Shown here piece after piece: positions 10,363-21,669 of a DNA stretch of 64,000 nucleotides. How positions within the stretch are numbered: position 1 is the first letter of the stretch; each line of letters opens with the position of its first letter. Both the position numbers and the translations under genes were made by a program. Location: positions 434,001 through 498,000 of the forward strand of contig CAJQUN010000226.1 of the NCBI GenBank assembly GCA_907163345.1, given 5' to 3'. Source of the DNA: Haberlea rhodopensis. Taxonomy: Eukaryota; Streptophyta; Magnoliopsida; Lamiales; Gesneriaceae. The notes beneath the pieces were generated by a model. The model was not told the DNA's origin. It saw only the letters and a list, made by a program, of their open reading frames with translations, and ran no database searches.

Positions 10363-11871
10363 TGATGTGACTAGAAATAGACACATCTATTGCACTTAAT
10401 TGTCTACGATTTGGTATATTTTGATGGATAAATTGATACATATGCTACCTAATCGTATATTTGTGTAAATGTAGGGAAAGGTGAAGAAATCAAGCTAAAA
10501 TGATGAAAGAAGCAATAAAGTTGAAGAAAAGAGGAAAAAACCGGAATCAAAGACACATGTTGCTCCTTTCTCCTCAAATTTCTATGTATTCCAGCCAAGT
10601 TTTGGGAATGTGGTCCATATAAAAGTTGTAGAACTTTGAGTTATCTTCGCGTGGACAGCTGACTCGTCGAATTCGGAGTTCGTATGTGAAAGTTATGGCC
10701 AAAATACAAAACTCGCCAGAAAAATGATGGACAGGCGTAATTACGCCATTCACAGGCGTAATTACGCCAACGCTACGGCATGTCTAGGCGTAGCTACGCC
10801 ATTATACGCGTAATTACGCCTGAAGACTTTTGGAAAATTAAAAAAACTTGATTTCTTTCCTTCCCACATGGATTTTACCCTACTCCATCAGCCTCCATAC
10901 CTCATATACACGATTTTTACCTCATTTTAAGCAGAATTTCATACTCTTAGAATATTTTAGGATTTTAGATTAATTTTCTTTCAAAGTTTTCTTCAAGAAC
11001 GACGAAGAACGGAACCGGAATTGACAAGCCGGAATCGTGATTTATATTAGTAATTTCTTTTCCTTTATTTATTTAATGTTTTCCATTGAATTTTTATTGC
11101 TTTTAGATTTAATTATGCTAGGCTAAAACCCTTCGATTCTTGGTTGAAGGGATACCTACTTTTGGATTTAAATCTTTTATGAAAATTCGGTTTGATTGTT
11201 GAATTAATCTTCGATTTCAATTGGTTTCTCAGAATTCGAATTCCATGATTGTTGTGCTTGTGTATTAGACCGATCACCTAATATTCAATAACATAATCGA
11301 TAGTTTGCTAAGAAACAACTAAGATTAATAATTAACCGGCTGTAGGTGTTATTGAATTCTTAGGAGAAACGATTGAGTAATCAATTCTAACGGCTGTAGT
11401 TTTTATTGATTAGATTTGTCGAACTCATTAGTTTTGAAAACTATCATTGATTTAATCATTAACGGCTGTAGTGGTGATTAGAGATTTGGTAAGGGTTGAA
11501 TTGAATGCTGTTTTCTCTTTGACTACAAATAAGATGAGTAGGAATTGAATTTCCAATCGATAGATAATTGAAAGAATTTGAATGTTTTGATTTGATGACT
11601 AAAAGATAATTTTCCAAAAGTACGGTTACCTGAAAACCAAGAATCGCTTTAATCCCATAAGTTTTAATCATTTTAGTTAGACTCGTTAATTAGTTTGATA
11701 TTTGCTAAGTAGTAGTAATCCAGTCCAAACCCCCCATTGTTACTAGTTCTTTGATAATTGACACAAAATAAATTTACCTTCCCTGTGAGATCGATCCCTA
11801 CTTCCACGACTACATATTTTTGTTATTAACTGAAGAAGGGTTAATTTGGGCGTACACGATAAACGCTACCA
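10363..11871 (+). repeat. Element C 5' LTR (1,509 bp)
   Basis: Starts TGATGTGACTAGAAATAGAC and ends CGCTACCA. Contains four GGCGTA...TACGCC palindromes (10734-10830). Compared with the 3' LTR I see a few substitutions, a one-base A-run difference, and a 6-bp deletion (GACTAC) in the 3' copy near 15778. Confidence 0.93.
10734..10830. repeat. GGCGTAATTACGCC palindrome array (C LTR)
   Basis: Copies at 10734-10747, 10755-10768, 10797-10810 (centre AGCT instead of AATT) and 10817-10830 (first base changed). Each is self-complementary over 12-14 bases. Repeated in the 3' LTR at about 14704-14800. Confidence 0.85.
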
Positions 11872-11876
11872 AATTT

Positions 11877-11894
11877 TGGCGCCGTTGCCGGGGA
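11877..11894 (+). other. Element C primer-binding site (tRNA-Asp type)
   Basis: TGGCGCCGTTGCCGGGGA, complementary to the 3' end of plant tRNA-Asp(GUC), five bases after the LTR. This primer type is typical of the Tat/Athila lineage and its deletion derivatives, and unlike the tRNA-Met type of A, B, F, G and K. Confidence 0.88.
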
Positions 11895-12020
11895 GGCATT
11901 GTATTGTGTTAATATTTTCTGTTTTATTTCTTTCTCTTTCTTTTTCTTTCTTTCTTTCCCCCCACCGCTACTCTTGTTTGTTAGTGCTTACAGGTTGATT
12001 TCTCAAAATCGGATCTTATC

Positions 12021-13016
12021 ATGGAGGACTATAGGCGACTAGACGAATTGGAGTATCTTGTGCACCAACTTGGCGTAGGGAGTGGACAAAGTGCATACAA
12101 CTCAAGTTGGAGTGATCATCCCAATCTCAACTATGACAATCAATGGATGAGCCCACCTCCACCTTACATGCAGTCCTATCTACCGCCATACATACCACAA
12201 TATTCGTCATGGCAGCAACAACCTCAATACCATACCCCTGGTGAGTCTTTAGAGAATCTTGTTTTAACACTTATTGATAGTACTTTGCAATTTCAACAGG
12301 AATTCAGGGCTAGCACTCAGAATTTGGGTAACCAAATGGAGCAAATAATAAGATCAGCCGATCGGATAGCAGCACAAAAGGAGACCATGATTGCATTCGA
12401 ATCATGGAGTGATGAAGAAGATGAGACTCTGGAGAAGGTGGTACTGATGCCACCCGAGCTAGAAGAGGAGATACATGTGCCAATAGAAGAAAAGGAGCTT
12501 GTATATCCTACAACTCCGCAAGGTAAGTTTCCAACTGAGAGCTATGTTGAATACTTAGATGAATCAAGTGATGTGGAAGAGGAGTCGGCGATAGAGTACT
12601 GTGTTGAAATGGATCCTTGGGACTATTTTTTCGAAGATAACACCTTGGACAGTGGTAAAGAGGTAGAAACTCCAGAAACGATGGTACTGATGCCATCAAT
12701 ACTTGAAGAACAAACAGAGGTCGATGTGGATAACAAGGAATCTTACCAGAATGAGATTCCAAAAGGCGAGCATAGGGGACGACAAGTTAAAGGATGCCAT
12801 GAGGTAGATCTTGATCGACCTCAACTGACTTCTTTGGAGGAAGGCGACATAGTGAAAAGACAAAAACCCTCCAAGAGGTTCAAGGCAAATAGGCATCGTC
12901 TTAAGCGAGAAGGTTGGCGTCGGGCCACCGACGTTAAACAGAGGCGCTGCTTGGGAGGCAACCCAAGGGGAGTTAGTTTCCCTTTTACCCTTTTATTTTT
13001 ATTGCTTTTTAGTTGA
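12021..13016 (+). CDS. Gag-like protein of non-autonomous element C (331 aa)
   Basis: The start is the first ATG after the leader (MEDYRRLDELEYLV); the matching ATG in element D starts the same protein. Residues about 40-75 are Pro/Tyr/Gln-rich (MSPPPPYMQS). Residues about 75-120 (GESLENLVLTLIDSTLQFQQ, then an amphipathic stretch) resemble the C-terminal coil of Tat/Athila gag proteins. The middle is very acidic (WSDEEDE and repeated E-rich blocks). The C-terminus is basic (KRQKPSKRFKANRHRLKREG) and ends ATDVKQRRCLGGNPRG, which I recognise as like the extreme C-terminus of Tat/Athila pol. No zinc knuckle, protease or RT is present. I read it as gag fused to the pol tail by a large internal deletion. 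Whether it is translated is unknown. Confidence 0.6.
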   Translation: MEDYRRLDELEYLVHQLGVGSGQSAYNSSWSDHPNLNYDNQWMSPPPPYMQSYLPPYIPQYSSWQQQPQYHTPGESLENLVLTLIDSTLQFQQEFRASTQNLGNQMEQIIRSADRIAAQKETMIAFESWSDEEDETLEKVVLMPPELEEEIHVPIEEKELVYPTTPQGKFPTESYVEYLDESSDVEEESAIEYCVEMDPWDYFFEDNTLDSGKEVETPETMVLMPSILEEQTEVDVDNKESYQNEIPKGEHRGRQVKGCHEVDLDRPQLTSLEEGDIVKRQKPSKRFKANRHRLKREGWRRATDVKQRRCLGGNPRGVSFPFTLLFLLLFS

Positions 13017-13042
13017 ACTTTTCTCTTCTCTTGTCTTTTTGC

Positions 13043-13084
13043 CTTACATTGGGGACAATGTAAGATTTAAGTATGGGGGAGGGA
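13043..13084 (+). other. Internal hairpin plus polypurine-like tract
   Basis: Arms CTTACATTG and CAATGTAAG around GGGA make a perfect 9-bp stem (13043-13064), followed by AAGTATGGGGGAGGGA (13069-13084). The same pair occurs in D (stem 41847-41866). It lies just after the ORF, 1.25 kb before the true polypurine tract. Confidence 0.75.
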
Positions 13085-14318
13085 TTAGTGGTGTGTTATT
13101 GCTTTTCTATTACAAATATACAAAAAAATCAAAAATTTGAAAATTTTGAGCTCATAGTTAGTAATGAACACATGCTTAGAATCACTAGCCCATGATGAAA
13201 CCTAATTGATGGCATGCATGCTTTGAACATAGGTGAATTGTTAACCTTGGAACACTTTGAACTCTAATGCAAAGTGTACTTTAACTTAGTAAGTTGAATA
13301 TTTTGAGCACATTATTGTCATGGCTTGTGAAGTGTGCATAGCTTAGTGAAGATTGTGTAAATTTTGTGATAGTCTTAAGAAGTCTCTAATACATGCTAGA
13401 ACTTAACTACATGCTCTTTGAGGCGTATGTCTAGACTACTTGCAAACATGAAAGTGATATAGGCAATCTTTGATGCGTTTGAGCCTTTCAAGCCTACCAT
13501 GTAAACAAAATCATTCTCTAGTACCTATTTTGAGCTTTAAATGTAAAAGAATGGTAGTATGCTAAGCATACTAAAGACCCCCATTCAACATTTCTTGACT
13601 AGCTTATCATCCTACCCTTTAAGCCTAAATGTGATTTTAATCCATACCTTTTAAGGGAGTATGATGTATTTCATTCAAATGCACTTGGAAATCATTGAAG
13701 TATATTTGTGAGCTTAATTGTCAAAAGAATGGAATGCATGAAAGAAAAAGGGATGCCTTGAAAAAAATAGATAAAAATATGACTCCAAGGGGAGCCAAGG
13801 CACAAAAGAAGAAAAAGTGTTGAAATAAACCTTGTGAAAAAGAACGAAGTTGAAAAATTCATACAAGAAGAGAAGCTTTTAGTGTGCATTTCATCATACT
13901 CTCTTGTTTGAATATCCTTACCCTTTCTTTCATAAGCCAATACCTAGGCCAAGCTACAAGCTAATAAAGACCTACTTGATTTATGTTTGCAAAGTAGCTA
14001 AGATAGTGGAGAAGAATGTGCAAGTGAGCTTATACTTGTGTTAGTGTATGACTTGAACTATTATGGCTTTGCATATTTTGAATCTATAATTTGTACACAA
14101 CACTTGTTTATGACCACACACACACGTTCACTACTTCGTTGGGTACGAAATGTTTAGGGATTGAACTTGTTCCACTGTTAACTTTTCACCGTCATTCATT
14201 ATTATGCATGTTAAAATTGTTGAGGCAGTAAAGTGAGGACAAGTTGCTTTGTTATGAACCTATGAGCCAACCAAAAATATTGTAGTTTTGATTGTTTACT
14301 CGAGGTCGAGTAAAGAGT
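13085..14318 (+). other. Element C 3' non-coding internal region
   Basis: About 1.2 kb without a credible gene, but strongly conserved with the same region of D (about 41885-43125), including many words such as GCTTAGAATCACTAGCCCAT. In full-length Athila-type elements this stretch between pol and the 3' LTR may hold an env-like frame; I find none here. Confidence 0.6.
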
Positions 14319-14333
14319 AAGTATGGGGGTGTT
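14319..14333 (+). other. Element C polypurine tract
   Basis: AAGTATGGGGGTGTT directly before the 3' LTR. Confidence 0.8.
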
Positions 14334-15836
14334 TGATGTGACTAGAAATAGACACATCTATTGCACTTAATTGTCTACGATTTGGTATATTTTGATGGAT
14401 AAATTGATACATATGCTACCTAATCGTATATTTGTGTAAATGTAGGGAAAGGTGAAGAAATCAAGCTAAAATGATGAAAGAAGCAATAAAGTTGAAGAAA
14501 AGAGGAAAAAACCGGAATCAAAGACACATGTTGCTCCTTTCTCCTCAAATTTTTATGTATTCCAGCCAAGTTTTGGGAATGTGGTCCATATAAAAGTTGT
14601 AGAACTTTGAGTTATCTTCGCGTGGACAGCTGACTCGTCGAATTCGGAGTTCGTATGTGAAAGTTATGGCCAAAATACAAAACTCGCCAGAAAAATGATG
14701 GACAGGCGTAATTACGCCATTCACAGGCGTAATTACGCCAACGCTACGGCATGTCTAGGCGTAGCTACGCCATTATACGCGTAATTACGCCTGAAGACTT
14801 TTGGAAAATTAAAAAACTTGATTTCTTTCCTTCCCACATGGATTTTACCCTACTCCATCAGCCTCCATACCTCATATACACGATTTTTACCTCATTTTAA
14901 GCAGAATTTCATACTCTTAGAATATTTTAGGATTTTAGATTAATTTTCTTTCAAAGTTTTCTTCAAGAACGACGAAGAACGGAACCGGAATTGACAAGCC
15001 GGAATCGTGATTTATATTAGTAATTTCTTTTCCTTTATTTATTTAATGTTTTCCATTGAATTTTTATTGCTTTTAGATTTAATTATGCTAGGCTAAAACC
15101 CTTCGATTCTTGGTTGAAGGGATACCTACTTTTGGATTTAAATCTTTTATGAAAATTCGGTTTGATTGTTGAATTAATCTTCGATTTCAATTGGTTTCTC
15201 AGAATTCGAATTCCATGATTGTTGTGCTTGTGTATTAGACCGATCACCTAATATTCAATAACATAATCGATAGTTTGCTAAGAACCAACTAAGATTAATA
15301 ATTAACCGGCTGTAGGTGTTATTGAATTCTTAGGAGAAACGATTGAGTAATCAATTCTAACGGCTGTAGTTTTTATTGATTAGATTTGTCGAAATCATTA
15401 GTTTTGAAAACTATCATTGATTTAATCATTAACGGCTGTAGTGGTGATTAGAGATTTGGTAAGGGTTGAATTGAATGCTGTTTTCTCTTTGACTACAAAT
15501 AAGATGAGTAGGAATTGAATTTCCAATCGATAGATAATTGAAAGAATTTGAATGTTTTGATTTGATGACTAAAAGATAATTTTCCAAAAGTACGGTTACC
15601 TGAAAACCAAGAATCGCTTTAATCCCATAAGTTTTAATCATTTTAGTTAGACTCGTTAATTAGTTTGATATTTGCTAAGTAGTAGTAATCCAGTCCAAAC
15701 CCCCCATTGTTACTAGTTCTTTGATAATTGACACAAAATAAATTTACCTTCCCTGTGAGATCGATCCCTACTTCCACATATTTTTGTTATTAACTGAAGA
15801 AGGGTTAATTTGGGCGTACACGATAAGCGCACACCA
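14334..15836 (+). repeat. Element C 3' LTR (1,503 bp)
   Basis: Near-identical copy of 10363-11871, ending GCGCACACCA, followed by target copy GAAGT. The 70-codon minus-strand ORF present in both LTRs is a by-product of the repeat, not a gene. Confidence 0.93.
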
Positions 15837-16115
15837 GAAGTCCATAGATATGTGTTCCCACTTCCATTGGGGTACCTCTAAGCTCTTCAGCTCGCCACCA
15901 GGCCTCTGCCTCTCTGCCTTTACCTGCTGGCAGATCAAACATCTTTTAACAAAAGTGATCACATCGCGCTTCATGCGTCTCCACCAGAATTGACCGCATA
16001 GGTCCTTGTACATCTTCCTTCCTCCCGGGTGGATACTGAACCGACTACTGTGAGCTCGCTCCAATATTCCTCTATGCAACTCTGGTGTATCTGGAACTAC
16101 CCATCGGTTGCCCAG
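15837..16115 (-). pseudogene. Element B integrase, N-terminal portion
   Basis: Contains the zinc-binding region (HSSRFSIHPGGRKMYKDL and CLICQQVKAERQRPGGEL) and leads to SMDF, holding the first catalytic Asp, where element C interrupts it. A stop at the right edge (16114-16116) replaces Arg of SLRVGN with TGA, a C-to-T change. Removing C and one target copy rejoins it to 10362. Confidence 0.9.
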
Positions 16116-17366
16116 TCACAAGGAATCATCCTCAGCCACTCTGAACTTGGATGGCTGACCCTGAAGTACCAATGATGTCCACCTCTGAACCTCATCATCC
16201 GACCTCTGGGCCTTCCTGATCGCCTCAAATATATCTGGCTCTGCCAATAAGGTCGACACTCGCACAGGCGACATGTCCACATCAAAATCATAGCCCAAAT
16301 AGCAGTAAGAAGTCATCAAAGCTGACAAACACATAGCATCCTCAGCAGTACTCTTCACCTTCCGACTCAAGGCGTCTGCTATCAAGTTTTCTTTACCCGG
16401 ATGGTACTCAATCTCACAATAATAATCCTTAAGAAAATCCATCCACCTTCTTTGCCGCATATTCAACAATGCCTGAGTGAATAAGAACTTCAGGCTCTTA
16501 TGGTCCGTATATATAGTGAAAGACGTACCATACAAGTAATGTCTCCAAATCTTCAAGGCAAATATGATGGCCGCCAGTTCCAAATCATGCACTAGGTACT
16601 TAGCCTCATGCGGCTTCAACTGCCTCGATGCATAAGCCACCACATGCTTATCTTGCATCAATATACAGCCCAAACCATGCAGTGACGCATCCGTATACAA
16701 GGCAAACCTCTTATTCTCAGAAGGAATCACCAATATTGGCGCTGTCGTCAAACGGCGCTTCAATTCTTGGAAGCTTTCCTCACAAGCTTCGGACCAAAAG
16801 AATGGGACTCCTTTCTGAGTCAGCTGTGTCAGCGGCTTAGCGATCTTAGAAAACCCCTCGACAAAACGTCGGTAATAACCTGCTAAGCCAAAGAAGCTCT
16901 GTATCTCGGGTACAGAAGTGGGTGCAGCCCACTCCATCACAGCTTCAACCTTCCTGGGGTCTACAGATATCCCGCTGCTGGATATAACATGACCTAAGGA
17001 TACTACACGGCTCAACCAGAACTCGCACTTGCTGAGCTTTGCATACAACTGATGATCCCTAAGGATCTGATGTACTGTCCTCAAGTGCTTTACATGATCT
17101 TCTTCGGTCCGGGAGTAAATGAGTATATCGTCAATGAAAACAATGACGAACTGATCCAAATACGGTTGGAACACTTTGTTCATCAGGCTCATAAAAACAG
17201 CTTGGGCATTCGTCACTCCAAAAGGCATGACTAGGAATTCATAGTGCCCATATCTAGTCCTGAAGGCTATCTTCTGAACATCATCTTCTCTTACACGAAT
17301 CTGATGGTACCCCGACCTCAGATCGATCTTACTGTAGAGCCTCGTACCTTGTAACTGATCAAACAA
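16116..17366 (-). pseudogene. Element B reverse transcriptase and RNase H
   Basis: 416 open codons. RT runs from [19 protein letters not shown] through [10 protein letters not shown] (D79, D80 of the open stretch) and the connection domain. RNase H has YTDAS (D226), DLELAA (E263), YTDHKSL (D288) and ADALSR (D331), so all four acidic residues are present. To the right, a one-base deletion near 17380 (reading [10 protein letters not shown] in A) puts it out of frame with the upstream part. Confidence 0.93.
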
Positions 17367-17482
17367 ATCGTCGATCCTCGAAGTGGATACTTATTCTTTA
17401 CTGTGGCTTTGTTCAGTTGTCTATAATCGATGCATAGCCGCGTCAAACCATCTTTCTTCTTAACAAACAAAACTGGCGCACC

Positions 17483-19315
17483 CTAGGGCGATACGCTAGG
17501 GCGTATATAGCCCTTATCAAGGAGCTCTTGCAACTGAGTCTTTAACTCCCTTAGCTCTGCTGGTGCCATCCTATACGGGGCACGAGAAATTGCAGACGTC
17601 CCCAGTAGTAACTCAATCCCAAACTCGACCTCTCTCGTCGGTGGGAATCCGGGAATCTCTTCCGGAAAGACATCAGGATACTCCGCCACTACGGGCACAT
17701 CCTCAACTTTTAATTCTCCCCCCTTCTCAGTAACATCAACAGCATAGATGAGATATCCTGTATGGCCTCGTTCCAACAACTGTGCCATCTTGACAGCAGA
17801 TATCAACGAAATATTTGGACGAGAACCATCCCCAAAGAATGTCCACTGGACTCCCATATCAGACCTGAATCGGACAGTCCTCTGTCTGCAGTTCACGACT
17901 GCCTGATACCTGTTCAGAACATCAATGCCTACAATACAGTAAAAGTCTGACATCCTCAGAACAATCAAATCTGACCTTAGCTCATTATCCTCAAAATAAA
18001 TGAGGCCATCATAGACAATCTGATCAGTAATCATACTTCTTCCAGCGGGGGTCGAGACTATAAGAGGCGTGGGCGACGGGGAAGTGCATATGTGGTGCCT
18101 TTCCACAAAACTTGTCGACACGAAAGAGTGTGACGCACCTGTGTCTATCAATATAAAAGCAGGGTGCGTAAATAAAAGACACGTTCCCGCTATAACCTCT
18201 TCCGGAGCTGCTGTAGCCTGCTCCCTTGTCAATTCATAGACTTGCCCTTGAGGTGGCCCCATGGGCTGACCTCCATACTGCCTCGGTGCAAAAGGTGGTA
18301 TGTGCTGTACTGCTCTGTCTGCAGGCCTCCCCGCAGAGTTCTGTTGTCCCTCTCGGTTGGGACATTGCCGAGCAAAGTGGCCCTTGTTGCCACAAACATA
18401 GCATCCCACACAATCTTTTGTCAGATGTGGTTGCCCACAAATAGAGCACAGGATCTTCCCAAATCTGCCTCCCTGAGGCTGTCCTCTTCCCGACGGGGCA
18501 TCATCCCTACGGTTTCCTCTCCAACGATTGTCGGGCCTCTTACCACTAAACCTTGACGTCGATGTGTTTCCTCTTGGCTTGAACTGATCACCCCTCGGCC
18601 TCAAATTATCAGGAGTGGATTTCTGAGGGGGTGCTGGAGGTGGTACGGTATTAGGGTATGCACCAACTCCTAGTTCGGCTAGCTCAGCCCGTGAAAGTGC
18701 ATCGTCAAAGCAAGTAGGGCCATAAGTGATCACCCTATCATACAGTTCCGGCCTCAAGCCCTTCATGAAATTCCTCATCTTTGCTTGCGTACTTGTGGTG
18801 ATATGAGGCACATATCTGAGCAAAGAACAGTATTGGAGAGCATAATCTGACACCGGCATGTTACCTTGCTTGAGGTTAGTGAATTCATCTTCCTTGGCCT
18901 GTCGTGCAGCAGCTGAGAAATAGCGGGTCAGAAACCGAGTTCTGAACAGCCTCCAATTAACTTCATGACCTTGAGCCTCTTGCTCTACTACTGTGGTCTT
19001 CCACCACATCAGTGCCTTCTTGGCCAACTGGAACTCTACTAGTCTTATCCAGGCCGTCTTAGCACAAGGAGCTGCCACGAAGATTTGCTCTATTCTCTCT
19101 AACCACTCTTCAGCTTGTTCCCCTGTTTCAGTTCCTTCAAAGGTCGGGGGTCGGTATGCAAGAAATTGAGTCAAGCTCAGTTCCCCAGGCAGCAACTGGT
19201 GTTCAGACGGTTCTTCGCCAAAAGCTGGCGGGGGTAGGGGATTCGTACGCCCAGCACTTGCATTGACGCTTATCACATCACCTACTTCGGCGTTTGCTGC
19301 CATGCTGCAACACAA
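17483..19315 (-). pseudogene. Element B gag, protease and start of RT
   Basis: 610 codons from the likely gag start (MCCSMAANAE). The gag domain covers about residues 45-215. There are two zinc knuckles, CSICGQPHLTKDC (290-302) and CYVCGNKGHFARQC (305-318), and an intact aspartic protease motif DTGAS (391-395). The frame enters RT ([17 protein letters not shown]) and ends at a stop in SVSP*GAPV, where TGG has become TAG (G to A). A Ser/Arg/Gly-rich linker lies between gag and the knuckles. Gag and PR look intact; pol downstream is not in frame. Confidence 0.93.
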
Positions 19316-19491
19316 GGGTTAACAACAATACCAAAAGCAGTTCATAAAGTACATCGTTAGATAATTAAACATGTTAGTATAACATCTTCTACTTCATATG
19401 CAACATATATATAAAACATGTTTAAAAGTAAGCACCTAGCTAACTTATTGCTAAGGCTACCCTTCACTCATTCCCAGGTTATCTAACCACT

Positions 19492-19503
19492 GCTCTGATA
19501 CCA
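19492..19503 (-). other. Element B primer-binding site
   Basis: TGGTATCAGAGC on the minus strand, initiator tRNA-Met type, four bases from the 5' LTR. Confidence 0.92.
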
Positions 19504-19507
19504 CTAA

Positions 19508-21564
19508 TGTGGGGTCTTCCCACCTTGACAGTGATTAATAACATATAAAATGAACTAAACATGCATTTTATAAGGTTTTAGGGTTCCGGTTGTTACGTGA
19601 GCTGATAGGATTACAGGCAAAAATAAAAACTTTGTAACTTAATGGATACATTCCTAAACAGGAATGCTAACATTTTAGATTTATACTACTCCTAGAGTAG
19701 ATACTAAACATAAACAGAATCCTATGCATCTTGTATCCTTGTAGCTCACAGCTTCAACCCGACCCTTAGCCCCCTTCAGTCCAAAAGTGTACCTACAGGG
19801 ACAACACATCGTGAGCATATACATATTTACTTAACATCATAAAAGGAGACATAACAGTAAATGCATGAAATCTTGGTTAAGTAAACTTGCTGGTTATTCG
19901 TTAACTTCTTTTTGTTGACCCTGACTCATATTCATGCATATGGGTATCTTACCCTATCGTATGACATCTTACCATATCGTGAACATCTTATGGCATCTTG
20001 ACATATGGGCATCTTACCCTGTGGGCAGCTTACCCTTATCGTATGTCATCTTACCATATGAGCATCTTACCCTATCGTATGACATTTTACCACATCATAA
20101 ACATCGTATAAAACATCGTCATAAACTTACTTATCACAATCATCATCATAAACAACATCATCATAAACTTACTTATCATAACCATCATCATAAACATCAT
20201 CATCATAATCATCATCATAAACATCATATCATAAACTTACTTAAACATCATATGTAGGGGTATGGTTTACCGTCCGATGCCCGTACGTTTCTTACGTACC
20301 TTTTCAAAAGGAGGAGGAGTCAACAGACTTTATCTCCTTGACTGTGCTGGTACCTGGGATGGTTCTACATAACCACAACATATCATATTAGATATCATAT
20401 CATGAATCATTGTCAAAATAAAAAAATTAAAAACTTTTGCCAAGATTCTGCCTCTCTCGATCGATCGGAACCCATGTCTCGATCGATCGAGAAAGCATAA
20501 AAATAGTGCCCAGCTTCTGCCTCGACCGATCGATCGAAATCTTCTTACCGATCGATCGAGGAGCTTCACCGATCGATCGGAAAATCCTTCGATCGATCGG
20601 AACCTGAAATTCAAACCATGCTTTAAACCTTCTGCCTCGCTCGATCGATCGGGACCAAAATCTCGATCGATCGAGCACTCTGAAAAATCGGGACTTCTCC
20701 AGATTTTCGAGCACCTCATTTCCTACCATAATTTCTACTTCATAAAGCGTAAAACATGCTTTACCAAAATGTTATAAGCTTCATAAAACTACCATGCATG
20801 TGTTCAAATCAAAGGTTTAACAAAACCTAAGCTAACATGCATCATAACATCATCAGAATCTTCAACCTCATCCAACCTTTCCAAAAACAGGGTATCATAA
20901 TTTTTACCCAGATTTTCGAACATCTGCCTTCAAGCCAATAAATCTACCACATAACACATGTTTCATACTCAAGTAAACATGCTAAGAACTTCATAAAGAC
21001 CCCATAAATGAACTTGAATTGAAGGTTTAACAAACCCTAGGCTAGCATGCCATTTTTACACCAAGTAGAAATATGAACTTAACCCAACTTAAACCAAAAT
21101 AGAACATGGTTTCTCACCCTTTTTTTCTCCGATTTTTGGCAAGTTTTCCTAGCAAGAAAACATCAAAATCCTCCTCCTACTTGCAGCTGGAGTGCTGGAC
21201 AATTTTTGGGGGGAAATGGTTAAGGAGAAGAGATGATGGAGATTGAGTGGTGAGGAATTAAAGTGATGGGTATGGGCAGCTGTACAGCTGACTTGGGGGT
21301 ATGGGTTGAGGGGGGTGGTGTGGGTTGGGGTGCCATGTGGTGTTTAATTGTGCCCCGGTATTTAGCACGATGCACTAAAATATCCTAACTCGATATTTTT
21401 CATCTTTATTTAATTAATACATCCTCTAAAACACTCAACATGCTTCCCACATCATATCATCATAACATAATCATAGCCCCCCATTAAATGCACCACAACC
21501 CTCTTAAACACATCGTAAATCATCATCATAGCACATAATTACATGACATTTCGGGGGTATTACA
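19508..21564 (-). repeat. Element B 5' LTR (2,057 bp)
   Basis: TGTGGGGTC...GGTATTACA. Carries the B-type hairpin array (about 19938-20095), the dyad (near 20284-20300), the palindrome cluster (20456-20674) and a leader. Flanked by TSD TAATC at 21565-21569. Confidence 0.93.
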
Positions 21565-21569
21565 TAATC

Positions 21570-21669
21570 CTTAAAGCTCAAGACCTCAACACGAATTTTT
21601 ATACTCCGATAATACACTTTAGCTCTATTTATACCCTTATTTTGTACTTAAGGAACTATGGTCACTACA
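21570..21669 (+). repeat. Old LTR 'L', right part
   Basis: Continues 7218 across element B: CTTAAAGCTCAAGACCTCAA, then GTACTTAAGGAACTATGGTCACTACA. This corresponds to the reverse complement of the J-type LTR terminus (GTACTTAAGG...GGTCCTTACA). Diverged, so this LTR is old. Confidence 0.65.

Larger units (their letters stand above)
10363..15836 (+). mobile_element. Element C: non-autonomous Tat/Athila-like LTR element
   Basis: 5,474 bp bounded by GAAGT at 10358-10362 and 15837-15841, splitting B's integrase. LTRs are 10363-11871 and 14334-15836, beginning TGATGTGACTAG and ending in ACCA. The primer-binding site matches plant tRNA-Asp. It encodes one gag-like ORF and no protease, RT, RNase H or integrase. 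The LTRs differ by a handful of changes by eye, so the insertion is recent. It needs another element's enzymes to move. D (39146-44709) is the same family and E (62902 on) a divergent relative. Confidence 0.93.
7219..21564 (-). mobile_element. Element B: complete Ty3/gypsy chromovirus with C inserted
   Basis: Bounded by TSD TAATC at 7214-7218 and 21565-21569. The LTRs (7219-9251 and 19508-21564) begin TGTGGGGTC and end GGTATTACA on the plus strand. It has a tRNA-Met primer-binding site, gag, PR, RT, RNase H, integrase and chromodomain on the minus strand, and a purine tract next to the 3' LTR. Without nested element C and its 5-bp duplication it is about 8.87 kb. Protein similarity to A/K is high but the LTR sequence differs strongly, so it is a separate family. 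Pol is broken by several stops, at least one frameshift and the insertion. Confidence 0.95.

Noticed and set aside
9863..10441. Integrase ORF with start at 10441
   Set aside because: The first residues come from element C's LTR; the real integrase part ends at the target duplication 10358-10362.
11459..11671. 70-codon minus-strand ORF, repeated at 15429-15641
   Set aside because: It is LTR sequence of element C; identity reflects the LTR pair, not coding constraint.
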